Shown here piece by piece: positions 15,893 to 24,383 of a stretch of 37,386 nucleotides of DNA. The stretch comes from Verrucomicrobiota bacterium (GTDB taxonomy: Bacteria > Verrucomicrobiota > Verrucomicrobiia > Palsa-1439). The position numbers and the translations under genes are program-made. The notes beneath the pieces were generated by a model that was given only the letters and a program-made list of their open reading frames with translations, had not been told where the DNA came from and ran no database searches. Every line of letters begins with the position of its first letter. Position 1 is the stretch's first letter. The stretch covers positions 1 through 37,386 of the forward strand of contig PLTX01000112.1 in the NCBI GenBank assembly GCA_003164675.1. Direction: 5' to 3'.

Positions 15893-17004
15893 AAAACGGG
15901 ACGATCTATTTTGTGGTGCCGCGCATCGACCGCACCGGCGGCTACGAACGCCAGGCGTTGACGCTATCGCGCGCGTTGATCGAACTCGGTGCGCCGCTGC
16001 GGATTCTCTCCGATTGTGAGCCCACCGAATTGCGTGATCATGTCCGCACTCTCCCCTCAGCATCCGTACTGAAGTTGTGCCGCGTTTTCCGACAGGAGTT
16101 TCAAGGGGCGCGCCGTGCAGGACCCGTCGTCGTGCATTTCCATGCGCTGTACCGGTTTTCCGCCGTGGGGTTGTGGACAGCGACGCGGCTTCATGTGCCG
16201 ACTCTCCTGAAATTGCCATCCAGCACCGATGTGCGGGTGCTCTTCCAGTCGCCTCGCGTGGCGTTGCGTCTGTTCCAGCCCACGTTACAACGCGTCGATC
16301 GGTTCCTCTGCCCCAGTCGCACCGTCGCCGAGGAGCTTCGTCCGCGCCTCCGTCGCCCGGAAGCAGCCACCTACCTGCCCAATGGAGTCGACACACGCCG
16401 TTTTTCTCCGTCCACAAAGGAAGAGCAACTTCGCCAGCGTGACCGGCTCGGAATCCGCTTTCGACATGTCATCTTACACGTTGGCCGCCACGTCCCGCTC
16501 AAGGGCGGCGACGTCCTCATTCGGGCGTTCGCGCAAGCCAAAGGCTCGCTCCCGGTCGACACAGGCCTCGTGTTTCTTGGCGACGGCCAACAGACCGAAG
16601 CGTGGAAACGGCTCGCCGGCGAACTGGGCATCGGCGAGGCCGTCTTGTTTGCGTCGACGCACAACGAGCCAGAACTCTATTATCAAGCCGCGGATGCCTT
16701 CGCCCTGCCCTCCCTGCAGGAAGGCATGCCGAACGCCCTGCTGGAAGCCATGGCGTGCGGTTTGCCCTGCGCGGCATCGGACACAGGCGGGATTCGCGAT
16801 ATTCTGGCCGACAAGTTCCCCGGCCAGTTGGTCGCGCCCGGCGATGTGGACGCGCTGGCATCGGCGTTGGCGAAGCTGTTCCAACCCGCTGCTCTTGCAT
16901 TGGGCGCGCAAATGCGCGAACATATCGAGGCGCATTTCTCCATCAACGTGATTGGCCGTCGTTTGATTGACTTGTACGAAGAACTGATTGGTTCGAACGG
17001 TTGA
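15889..17004 (+). CDS. Glycosyltransferase family 4 (glycogen phosphorylase/GT-B type)
   Basis: A 371-residue protein with a complete GT4 layout. The N-terminal motif is RIDRTGGYERQALTLSRAL, the Gly-rich acceptor loop. HVGRHVPLKGGDVLIRAF marks the start of the donor domain and ALPSLQEGMPNALLEAMACG carries the E-x7-E motif. DTGGIRDIL and the C-terminal helix complete it. It transfers a sugar from a nucleotide donor, probably onto a surface polysaccharide. It sits between two related glycosyltransferases, overlapping the first by 4 bp and preceding the third by 4 bp, so the three form one operon. Confidence 0.93.
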   Translation: MKNGTIYFVVPRIDRTGGYERQALTLSRALIELGAPLRILSDCEPTELRDHVRTLPSASVLKLCRVFRQEFQGARRAGPVVVHFHALYRFSAVGLWTATRLHVPTLLKLPSSTDVRVLFQSPRVALRLFQPTLQRVDRFLCPSRTVAEELRPRLRRPEAATYLPNGVDTRRFSPSTKEEQLRQRDRLGIRFRHVILHVGRHVPLKGGDVLIRAFAQAKGSLPVDTGLVFLGDGQQTEAWKRLAGELGIGEAVLFASTHNEPELYYQAADAFALPSLQEGMPNALLEAMACGLPCAASDTGGIRDILADKFPGQLVAPGDVDALASALAKLFQPAALALGAQMREHIEAHFSINVIGRRLIDLYEELIGSNG

Positions 17005-17008
17005 TGCC

Positions 17009-18046
17009 ATGAAAGTCCTTTTCCTGACGCAGACCTGTGAGCTTGGCCCGTCCAGCCGGTACCGGGTCTATCAATTGCTGCCATGGCTCAAAAAGCTGGG
17101 CGTGGACTGTGAAGTGTCGCCCGCCATTGACGATGCGCTGTATCGCCGGCTGTATTTGAATTTGCCGGTAAGAACCTCGCGGGCAGGCGCTTTCTCGGCT
17201 ACGTGGCGACGACGACGTCACGATTTGGATCGGGTCAATGACTTCGACATCGTGTTCGTCCAAAAAGGCGTGTTCCCCGGCCTCTACTCCGGCTTCGAGA
17301 AGAAACTCGCCGCCCGCAAACCGCTCGTGTTCGATTTCGACGACGCAATCTGGCTGCCGCGCGTCGGCGGCTCGCGCGCGTTGCAGTCGTTACATCGGGA
17401 AGCGGCGATCCAGGACGTTTTGCGGTGCGCCAGAGCCGTCATCGCCGGCAACGACTTTCTCGCCGAATACGCCTCACGGTTCAACAAAACCGTTACGGTC
17501 GTGCCCAGTTCGATTTCTCTTGAGGACTACCCACAAGCGCCCAACTCAAGCCTCGTCGGCTGGATCGGCAGCCGCACCACGCTCCCCTACCTCAAACCGT
17601 TGAAACCGGCGTTCGACGCGTTGGGAATCACGCCCCGCGTCATCGCGTCGGGCGACCCGTCATCACTTGGCTTCGATACGGATTTTCATCCATGGCGGTT
17701 GGAAACGGAACGGAGTGAGTTGTCCCAGCTTGGCATTGGTGTCGCTCCCCTGCCGGACACACCGTGGGAACGGGGTAAGTGCGGCGTGAAACTCCTTCAG
17801 TACATGGCCTGTGGCATCCCCGTGGTCGCGTCTCCTGTGGGCGTAAACTCGAAGATCGTGACGCACGGCGTCAACGGCCTGCTGGCAAACTACATCGAAG
17901 ATTGGGCTCCCGCCATTCACAGCCTGATGATTGACCCGAAATTGCGCCAACGACTCGGCGCGGCCGGACGCGACACCATCGAGAAACGTTTCCACGTTCA
18001 GCGCGCCGCCGGGGCGGTTTATTCCGTACTGCGTTCCCTTGTCTGA
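17009..18046 (+). CDS. Glycosyltransferase family 4-like protein (paralogue of 14804)
   Basis: A 345-residue GT-B protein. The N-terminus MKVLFLTQTCELGPSSRYRV parallels the SPASRLRAYQY block of the 14804 gene. VFDFDDAIWL, GWIGSRTTLPYLKPL, GKCGVKLLQYMACGIPVVAS and HGVNGLLAN match its other blocks in order. The pair thus arose by duplication and now flanks a GT4 gene. The start at 17009 follows the previous stop by 4 bp; an in-frame ATG at 16988 lies inside the upstream gene. It is the last gene of the operon. The sugar specificity is unknown. Confidence 0.9.
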   Translation: MKVLFLTQTCELGPSSRYRVYQLLPWLKKLGVDCEVSPAIDDALYRRLYLNLPVRTSRAGAFSATWRRRRHDLDRVNDFDIVFVQKGVFPGLYSGFEKKLAARKPLVFDFDDAIWLPRVGGSRALQSLHREAAIQDVLRCARAVIAGNDFLAEYASRFNKTVTVVPSSISLEDYPQAPNSSLVGWIGSRTTLPYLKPLKPAFDALGITPRVIASGDPSSLGFDTDFHPWRLETERSELSQLGIGVAPLPDTPWERGKCGVKLLQYMACGIPVVASPVGVNSKIVTHGVNGLLANYIEDWAPAIHSLMIDPKLRQRLGAAGRDTIEKRFHVQRAAGAVYSVLRSLV

Positions 18047-18729
18047 AACGTTCCTCCGCGCGCGCTTCTTTCGGGCTGTAATCGCCTCAAAAAGCTCGCA
18101 CACCCCCCCCCAAACGAAGCCAAGTGACAAAATGGCACACTTGCACCTCTAACCACCTGTCCCTCAAGCCAATCCACATCGTCCAACACCCCGGAAAATT
18201 GGCTTCGTTTTTACTGTTTTAGTATTTGCCGGGTACCCCCAGCCCTGAGTCCGACGAGGGTATCCGGCCGTTCCGAGTGTTGCAGGCCGCAAGCCGAGTC
18301 CGACGAGACGCGCCATGGACTTGCCGGTGGCGCAACCCTCACGCAGCGCAATCTGCGTTGGAGGGCGAACCTCCCGGTGAGCCGTACCCCAGCCCCTCTT
18401 GTTCCCCTTCCCCCTATATCAAAGATCAAACAACCGCCCGACCGTAGCACTAATTCCAGACCGCGTCCAGCGAAACTTATCGCTCTCCCGATAATTAGCC
18501 TTGTGCCGTCCTTCGGTGGATAAACGGGGGTCGCCTGGCCCCGGCACCGAGGTCGGGGCGGCCGGGCTGCCGTCGCACCGCAGCCAAGACGCTTGTCGTG
18601 CTCCCCTAAGCGTACTATCCTACCCGAATTGCTTACTCTAGATGAGGACAGAGATTTTGATGACAGCCCCCCGGGGTACGGACGGTTTGCCGTAATGTTC
18701 TAGGGCAGACGGGTCGCTGCTTTAACAAT
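18047..18729. other. Non-coding, repeat-rich intergenic region
   Basis: No credible gene is seen in these 683 bp. Visible structure: a run of nine C (18103-18111); a perfect 12 bp inverted repeat AAACGAAGCCAA/TTGGCTTCGTTT (18112-18123 and 18199-18210); GAGTCCGACGAG repeated at 18247-18258 and 18296-18307; and similar GTACCCC-AGCCC words at 18233-18246 and 18384-18397 bracketing a GC-rich block. Near 18537-18560 is a GC-rich hairpin, GCCCCG...CGGGGC. The region separates two convergent genes, so terminators are expected here, but no stem with a clear T-run stands out. Confidence 0.5.
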
Positions 18730-19860
18730 TTACGGATCAGTCTTCGTACACGCACACCACGCCAGCACGCACACCAACGGCATGACCGGTAGACTGAAAC
18801 GCATGTCTGCATAACTTAACGCGTGAGTCAACATCACATACGCAACCAGCGCGAGCATCAGGACCGTCTCAAATCCCCAAGGCCGCGCGCGCCACAGGCC
18901 GATCCCAAGCAGGGTCAAGTACACGAACTGAATTCCCACCGAAGCGACCTGCTCACGCCGCGCCGCGCTGAGAAACCAGAATCGTCCGCACTTTCGGACG
19001 AACATCTCCGCCGCGACGACCGGATTGCGAACGGCTTGTTCCCACGCCGCCCGATAGAAAACGCGGTCCAGCTCGACATCGGATGCGCCGGGATGTTGCG
19101 CGTTGATTTCCGCGACTGCCAGCATCCATTTTGCCTTCCCCGGTCCCTCCCAGAGTCCAAGGGTCGGTTGGTAATTCCCGATGAACGTGGTCACCCCGCC
19201 CCGCTCGGTCGCCACCGGCACAAACGCGCCATGCGTCACCACATAATTGCGCCACGTCCACGGCGCTACCACAATGATCATTCCCGCAATCAGGATCGCC
19301 ACCCGTGAGAGTGGCACGCGGTGCAGATACGCCAGCGCCAACACCAGAACCGGCCACGCCAGAAACGTCGGCTTGCACAGATTTACCGCCGCCAGCAGTC
19401 CGCCCGCCGCCAGCCATGGCCAGGGTTTCGCGTGACGCAACGCCAGCAACTGCACGTACACATAGCTCATCAACAGAAACGTCAGCAGCACCTCTTTGTT
19501 GATGAACGCCACGCGCCAAATGGCGAAGGGATAGACCGCCCATAACGCCGCGACCTTCCAATTCCGTTTCGCCAACCGGTACACCAACCAGCAGGTGGCG
19601 GTGTCGAGGAACGCTTGCAACAACTTCACCACCCGTGGCGCGCCAGCCAGGGCCACAAACACCGGATACGCGGGGCCCCGGGTGACGTCGTGGTACTGGC
19701 CGTCGCGAATGGATTGGGCGATCGGCTCATAGCCATCTCCGTCATCGCGCAAATTCCAGCGTTCTTGCAGAAGCGGAAATCCTGCCACAACAAATGCCAG
19801 CCGCAGAAGCAGCGCAATCAGTAGGCAACTCCATAACAGTCGTGAGGCTGGCGTCTGCAT
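18730..19860 (-). CDS. GT-C-like membrane protein (glycosyltransferase family 39 type)
   Basis: A 376-residue multi-span protein with about nine hydrophobic segments. The first large loop holds LRDDGDGYEPIAQSI with an Asp-rich core and RGPAYPVFVAL, matching the catalytic loop and the following GxPxxP-like motif of ArnT/PMT-type transferases. APWTWRNYVV and IGNYQPTLGLWEGPG are also frequent in this group. Transfer of a lipid-linked sugar across the membrane is likely; the acceptor is unknown. The open frame extends upstream to 19929 only because it reads through tRNA-Val, so I start at ATG 19860, 8 bp after the tRNA. It may be cotranscribed with that tRNA. Confidence 0.85.
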   Translation of the reverse strand: MQTPASRLLWSCLLIALLLRLAFVVAGFPLLQERWNLRDDGDGYEPIAQSIRDGQYHDVTRGPAYPVFVALAGAPRVVKLLQAFLDTATCWLVYRLAKRNWKVAALWAVYPFAIWRVAFINKEVLLTFLLMSYVYVQLLALRHAKPWPWLAAGGLLAAVNLCKPTFLAWPVLVLALAYLHRVPLSRVAILIAGMIIVVAPWTWRNYVVTHGAFVPVATERGGVTTFIGNYQPTLGLWEGPGKAKWMLAVAEINAQHPGASDVELDRVFYRAAWEQAVRNPVVAAEMFVRKCGRFWFLSAARREQVASVGIQFVYLTLLGIGLWRARPWGFETVLMLALVAYVMLTHALSYADMRFSLPVMPLVCVLAWCACTKTDP

Positions 19861-19867
19861 CGAAAAA

Positions 19868-19944
19868 TGGTGGGCGCGACAGGACTTGAACCTGTGACCT
19901 CGCGGGTGTGATCCGCGCGTTCTAGCCAACTGAACTACGCGCCC
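19868..19944 (-). tRNA. tRNA-Val (anticodon CAC)
   Basis: A complete cloverleaf is seen on the minus strand. Acceptor GGGCGCG/CGCGCCC, D stem GTTC/GAAC, anticodon stem CGCGG/CCGCG with loop ATCACAC (U33 present, anticodon CAC reading GUG), T stem ACAGG/CCTGT with TTCAAGT loop, discriminator A and encoded CCA. The GT-C-like gene starts 8 bp downstream on the same strand. Confidence 0.95.
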
Positions 19945-20034
19945 TTCCCCAAAAGTGTGCGCAGACTAGCAGCCTGTCGCCCGCTTTTCAAGTCTTGAGG
20001 ACGGGATTGTCAACAGGCTAATCTATGGCTGCCA

Positions 20035-22278
20035 ATGCCAACTGCTTCTCGCGTCCCAGCCGGTGCCTTCCGCCAGCTTCTGTTCCTGGTGGTGATGGCC
20101 CTCGCCGCGCTCACGGCCTTTGGAGTTCTACTGGGAGAACGATTCTCTCCCGAGAACTACCAGGCGTTCCCCATCGTCCCGTACACGGTCGAACTCACGG
20201 CGTTCGCGGTCGCGGTGGTGGCCGCGGTGTGTGGTTTCGTGGCGTTGACCCGGAAACGGGAATCGTGGCGGAGGTTCGCGGTTGGCGCCCTTCCGGTGGC
20301 GGGCGCATCCGTCCTCGTCCTCGTCAAACAGTTGTGGAATGCCCCCATCCACTTGTATGACATGCTGCTGTTTTGCGTCGCCTGCGGCTGGACAGCCCGG
20401 TTGTGGATGCAGGGCTTGCCCGCCAGCGACTCTCGGGCGGGCGAAACTTTTGCCAACCACCGGCTCACAAACCGCCTCCGCGCCGCGGTCTGGGGTTCCG
20501 TTGTGGCTCTCGCGGTCTACCAATTTCGACATCAGGTGTGGTACCTGAACAATTTGGCGCTGGGATACGCCGACTGCGGCGAGAACGCCCGGCTCCTGTT
20601 CAACTCGATCACGAATCCACACGAACTGTTTCTGCGGGTGAATCCGGACAAACCCCTGTGTTACGACCACATCGACTTTGGCATCGTGCCCTTTCTGCCA
20701 CTCTGGTTGGTCTGGCCCGACCTCAAGCTCACCATCTTGCTGGAAGTGGTCTCGGTTTTCGGTGTCGCCGTGCCCCTCTTCTTCATGGCCAAACGCGCCC
20801 TTCAGTCGGAAATCGCGGCCCTGATGGTGGTGCTGGCCTGGGTCTTGTATCCGTCGACATCCCAGTTTGTGTACAGTGCGTCGTACGGTTTTCGGTGGGG
20901 CAACATGTGCCTGCTGCTGTACTTCGCTGCCCTCGCGTTTTGGACCAACAAGCGCGCCGGCTGGGCGCTCCTCTGCGCCGTGTGGGCCATCTTGATCAAG
21001 GAGGAGGCCGCCATCGTCGTTGGCATGTTCGGCATATACCTCGCCCTGTTCGAACGACGCAAACTCGCCGGCGCCGTGCTGGCAACTTCCGCGTTCGGAT
21101 ACTTCCTCCTGGCCACGTCGGTACTGGTCCCGCTCATCAGCGGACACAATTACGCGATGACCAGTTTCTTCCGCGACCTTGGAAATTCCAAACTGGAGAT
21201 TCTTCTGTCGCCATTGACGAAGCCCTCTGTGTTCTGGGGAAAACTCTTCGAGCCCGCGTCCTGGTACTTCGCGGCGCTGCTGCTGGCCCCGTTGTTGTTT
21301 CTGCCGTTGCGTAAACCTTCCGTTCTGCTCATCGGATTGCTCACGTTTGTCTTCTGCTGCATGAACCATATTCTGAAGGATATCTGCTTTCATTATCAGG
21401 CCGCATTGTTGCCGGTGATCTTCTGGGCCTTCGTCGTCGCAGTTCAACAACAGCCCGGGGCTCAACAACGGTTCGCCACCCTCACGGGCGTGGCGGTCTC
21501 CTGCGCCGCGGTCTCGCTCTTTCTCGGCGCGCAGCCGTGGAGCAAGAGTACGGCGACCATTCACCTGTCCCCGGGCCGGCTCGAGAGGGTCGAACGACTC
21601 CGTCCGGAAATCAATCCCCGTGGCTCCTTGTTCGCCACGCAACGCGTCGCGGCGCATTTCGTCAAACAACGCTACCTGTATCTCGACCTGCCCGTGCCCG
21701 ACGCGGTCGACTACGCGCTTCTGGACCTCCACGATTCGTGGCGCGGTTCCACGGACGACCTCCTTTGGCTGGAGAGGCTCCGACACATTCAGCACGAAGT
21801 CGAAGCCAACCCAAACCTCCATCTCATCCGCGCCGACGACGGCCTGTTGTTCTACTCTCGTCAGGGATCGCCTCTTGACGCGCAAAAACTTGTCGAACGG
21901 AACGAGTTGCCGGCCGTGGTGAACCGCCAGAGTCTCGCATTGGGTGGCGGGATCAGTGTCGTCGGATTCACAATGGAGCCAATGACGCCCGTCGCGAGCA
22001 TCCAGATGGATCGGGTTCGGGTCACTGGCTTTTTCACCGTGTCGGCCCACACCAACATGGACATCGCCGTGCGCTGCATCGCCAACCTGAATGACCTCGG
22101 TAATGTCGACAGCTACGCGAGTGAATTCCAACCACTCGGTCAGTGCGTCTGGCCGGTATCGAAATGGGAAACCAACAAATACTACGCGGAGAGCTTCATT
22201 GTCTCTTTGCCGACCAGACTGGCCAGGAGCATTTCGTCCGTCAACTTCACCTCGATGCCGCTGGCTCGGTACCCGTAA
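20035..22278 (+). CDS. DUF2079-like multi-pass membrane protein
   Basis: A 747-residue protein. Residues 1-500 hold roughly a dozen membrane spans and the last 250 are soluble. The pattern resembles the DUF2079 family of GT-C-like proteins: GYADCGENARLLFNS as the first loop, CYDHIDFGIVPFLPL where the family has its HFSP-type loop, YGFRWGNMCLLLYFAALAF, and ILIKEEAAIVVGMFGIYL matching the family's KED-type segment. Function is not established for the family; a glycosyltransferase role is inferred from the fold. The start ATG at 20035 gives MPTASRVPAG; no strong ribosome binding site is present. Transcribed alone, divergent from tRNA-Val and convergent with nadB. Confidence 0.82.
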   Translation: MPTASRVPAGAFRQLLFLVVMALAALTAFGVLLGERFSPENYQAFPIVPYTVELTAFAVAVVAAVCGFVALTRKRESWRRFAVGALPVAGASVLVLVKQLWNAPIHLYDMLLFCVACGWTARLWMQGLPASDSRAGETFANHRLTNRLRAAVWGSVVALAVYQFRHQVWYLNNLALGYADCGENARLLFNSITNPHELFLRVNPDKPLCYDHIDFGIVPFLPLWLVWPDLKLTILLEVVSVFGVAVPLFFMAKRALQSEIAALMVVLAWVLYPSTSQFVYSASYGFRWGNMCLLLYFAALAFWTNKRAGWALLCAVWAILIKEEAAIVVGMFGIYLALFERRKLAGAVLATSAFGYFLLATSVLVPLISGHNYAMTSFFRDLGNSKLEILLSPLTKPSVFWGKLFEPASWYFAALLLAPLLFLPLRKPSVLLIGLLTFVFCCMNHILKDICFHYQAALLPVIFWAFVVAVQQQPGAQQRFATLTGVAVSCAAVSLFLGAQPWSKSTATIHLSPGRLERVERLRPEINPRGSLFATQRVAAHFVKQRYLYLDLPVPDAVDYALLDLHDSWRGSTDDLLWLERLRHIQHEVEANPNLHLIRADDGLLFYSRQGSPLDAQKLVERNELPAVVNRQSLALGGGISVVGFTMEPMTPVASIQMDRVRVTGFFTVSAHTNMDIAVRCIANLNDLGNVDSYASEFQPLGQCVWPVSKWETNKYYAESFIVSLPTRLARSISSVNFTSMPLARYP

Positions 22279-22305
22279 GCCTCGGGTGAGGGATGACAGA
22301 TCGGG

Positions 22306-23913
22306 TTAGGCTTTTCGAAGAATGGTGTCGTGCTTCCAATTCGCGTCGTCGCGGTTGGGATAATCGAGCGTGTACTGAAGGCCGCGCGATTCCTTGCGCT
22401 GTAGGGCGCTTTCGATAATCAACTCCGCCACCAGCGCCAGATTGCGCAGTTCGATCAGGTCCGGCGTGACCTTGTAATCCCAGTAGAACTGGTTGATCTC
22501 GCGCTGCAGGTTCTGGATGCGGGCGCGCGCGCGCAACAGCCGCTTGTCGGTGCGCACGATGCCGACGTAATCCCACATGAGGCGACGAATCTCATCCCAG
22601 TTGTGGGTCACGACGACGAGTTCATCGGGATTCGACGCGTTACCGCTTTCCCATGCTCGAAGCGCGGCCGGAGGTGCGGGGAGTTTATGGCGCTGCTGCA
22701 GCGCCACGCCCGCCGCCCGGTGCGCGATCACGAGCGCCTCCAGCAGGGAGTTGCTCGCCAGGCGGTTCGCCCCGTGCAATCCGGTGCATCCCACCTCGCC
22801 CGCCGCAAGCAACCCGGCAACCTCCGTCTCGCCGTCCACGTTCGTGACAACGCCGCCGCATTGATAATGCGCCGCCGGCACGACCGGGAGAGGGGCCTTG
22901 GTTATGTCGTGACCGTATTCGAGGCATTTCGCGTAGATGTTTGGAAACCGCTTCTTCACAAACTCGGGGTCCTTGTGCGTGATGTCCAGCAACACAAACT
23001 TCGCGCCCGTCTTCTTCATCTCCGCGTCAATGGCGCGAGCCACGATGTCTCGCGGCGCGAGATCGGCCATCGGGTGGTAGCGTTTCATGAACGCTTCGCC
23101 GTCCTTGCCGCGCAAGATCGCCCCCTCCCCGCGCACGGCTTCGCTGATCAGAAAGGATTTCGCCTTCGGATCGTAGAGGCAGGTGGGATGAAATTGGATG
23201 AACTCCATGTTGGCGACGCTCGCTCCGCCGCGGTACGCCATCGCCACGCCGTCCCCGCTGGCGATGTCGGGATTCGTGGTGTAGAGGTAGACCTTGCCCG
23301 AGCCGCCGGTGGCCAACAGCGTGATTTTCGCGGCAAACACCTCAACCGTGTTCTGTTTCTTATGCAGCGCATAGCATCCCACACACCGGTTGGGCCCGCT
23401 GAGGCCGAGTTTCTGGGTCGTAATCAGATCAATCACAATGGATTCTTCAAGCACCGTGATGTTCTTGTGCTTCGCCACCTGCGCCAACAATGCCCGCTCA
23501 ATCTCGCGCCCGGTGATGTCACCGGCGTGCAGGATCCGCCGCCGTGTGTGTCCGCCCTCGCGTCCCAGATCGTATTGCCCGCGCGTGTTCTCCTGCTCGG
23601 TAAACTTCACGCCGAACTCGATCAGTTCACGCACGAGCGACGGGCCTTCGCTGACGATGGTGCGGACGGCATCCTCCTTGCAGAGGCCCGCACCCGCTTC
23701 CAGGGTGTCGCGCACGTGCAATTCCAACGAGTCATCCTTGGCCATCACCGCCGCGATGCCGCCCTGCGCGTAGTTGGTATTGCTCTCCGCCCGCTGTTTC
23801 TTGGTAATGATCGCGACGGTCCCCGCGGCTGCCACCTTCAAGGCGTACGTCAGCCCCGCGATGCCGCTGCCGATGACCAAAAAATCGTAATTCCGTTGTA
23901 AATTGTCTGCCAT
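22306..23913 (-). CDS. nadB: L-aspartate oxidase
   Basis: A 535-residue FAD enzyme oxidising L-aspartate to iminoaspartate, the first step of de novo NAD synthesis. The dinucleotide fold is VIGSGIAGLTYAL (13-25). Further blocks include NTNYAQGGIAAVM, EGGHTRRRILHAGDITG, ATGGSGKVYLYTTNP, NMEFIQFHPTCLY and GLHGANRLASNSLLEALV, all hallmarks that separate NadB from fumarate reductase and succinate dehydrogenase. The start at 23913 (MADNLQRNYDFLVIG) fits family length; the frame extends eleven codons more. A GGAG lies about ten bases upstream. nadA and nadC are not next to it here. Confidence 0.96.
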   Translation of the reverse strand: MADNLQRNYDFLVIGSGIAGLTYALKVAAAGTVAIITKKQRAESNTNYAQGGIAAVMAKDDSLELHVRDTLEAGAGLCKEDAVRTIVSEGPSLVRELIEFGVKFTEQENTRGQYDLGREGGHTRRRILHAGDITGREIERALLAQVAKHKNITVLEESIVIDLITTQKLGLSGPNRCVGCYALHKKQNTVEVFAAKITLLATGGSGKVYLYTTNPDIASGDGVAMAYRGGASVANMEFIQFHPTCLYDPKAKSFLISEAVRGEGAILRGKDGEAFMKRYHPMADLAPRDIVARAIDAEMKKTGAKFVLLDITHKDPEFVKKRFPNIYAKCLEYGHDITKAPLPVVPAAHYQCGGVVTNVDGETEVAGLLAAGEVGCTGLHGANRLASNSLLEALVIAHRAAGVALQQRHKLPAPPAALRAWESGNASNPDELVVVTHNWDEIRRLMWDYVGIVRTDKRLLRARARIQNLQREINQFYWDYKVTPDLIELRNLALVAELIIESALQRKESRGLQYTLDYPNRDDANWKHDTILRKA

Positions 23914-23992
23914 GATGGTTTCACTCCAAGGCGCATCGTACATCATACTCGCCGCTTGATGAAGTATATCTTGTTCCGTACCCTTGCGGCAA

Positions 23993-24300
23993 ATGAAAGC
24001 GATCCGAGTCCATCAATTCGGCGGTCCCGAAGTGATGAAATTCGAGGATGTGCCTGATCCGAAGCCGGCGGCGGGTCAGGTGCTGGTGCGGTTGCGCGCT
24101 ATCGGAGTGAATCCGGTCGATACGTACGTCCGCTCCGGTGGCTACACGGTCAATATCACCTTACCGCGTTGACGGCCGGGTTGGCCAATGGTTCGCTGAA
24201 ACCCGTCATCAATCAGCAGCTTCCCCTGAAGGACGCACCAAGAGCATACGAGTTGGTTACGCAGCCGGGTGCCAACGGCAAAATCGTGTTGGTGCCGTAG
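23993..24300 (+). pseudogene. Quinone oxidoreductase/zinc-less alcohol dehydrogenase, only the two ends remain
   Basis: The first 57 or so codons (MKAIRVHQFGGPEVMKFEDV to RSGGYTVN) are a normal N-terminus of an NADPH:quinone reductase (MDR superfamily). The frame then stops at 24170-24172. In the next frame, from about 24152 to the TAG at 24298-24300, the DNA reads ALTAGLANGSLKPVINQQLP and then PRAYELVTQPGANGKIVLVP, which is the normal C-terminus of the same family. About 220 central residues, including the whole NADPH-binding fold, are missing and the junction is out of frame. This is an internal deletion, not a short gene. The product cannot be active. Confidence 0.85.
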
Positions 24301-24338
24301 AACCATCCGGCGGGCCTTCACTCTGATTGCCTTCTTGA

Positions 24339-24382
24339 GTGTCGCCGCCGCGCGGTCACTGAGATCAAATTGACCGCGACAC
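24339..24382. terminator. Hairpin between convergent genes, possible terminator
   Basis: CGCGGTCA (24351-24358) pairs with TGACCGCG (24371-24378) around a 12-base loop. The outer bases GTGTCG and CGACAC can extend the stem if an internal bulge is allowed. It lies just after the panC stop (minus strand) and after the pseudogene (plus strand). No T-run follows, so it may be a weak or factor-assisted terminator. Confidence 0.3.
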
Positions 24383-24383
24383 G

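Noticed and set aside
18103-18111. C9 homopolymer as a phase-variation switch
   Set aside because: It lies after the stop of the glycosyltransferase gene and in no promoter or reading frame that I can support.
19861-19929. N-terminal extension of the GT-C-like protein at 18730
   Set aside because: The extra 23 codons are tRNA-Val sequence; the true start is ATG 19860.
20128-22131. Very long minus-strand open frame (667 codons)
   Set aside because: It is the antisense shadow of the DUF2079-like gene, with low-complexity charged sequence and no motifs.
22603-23901. Long plus-strand open frame opposite nadB
   Set aside because: Codon-shadow effect in GC-rich DNA; nadB on the minus strand is unambiguous.
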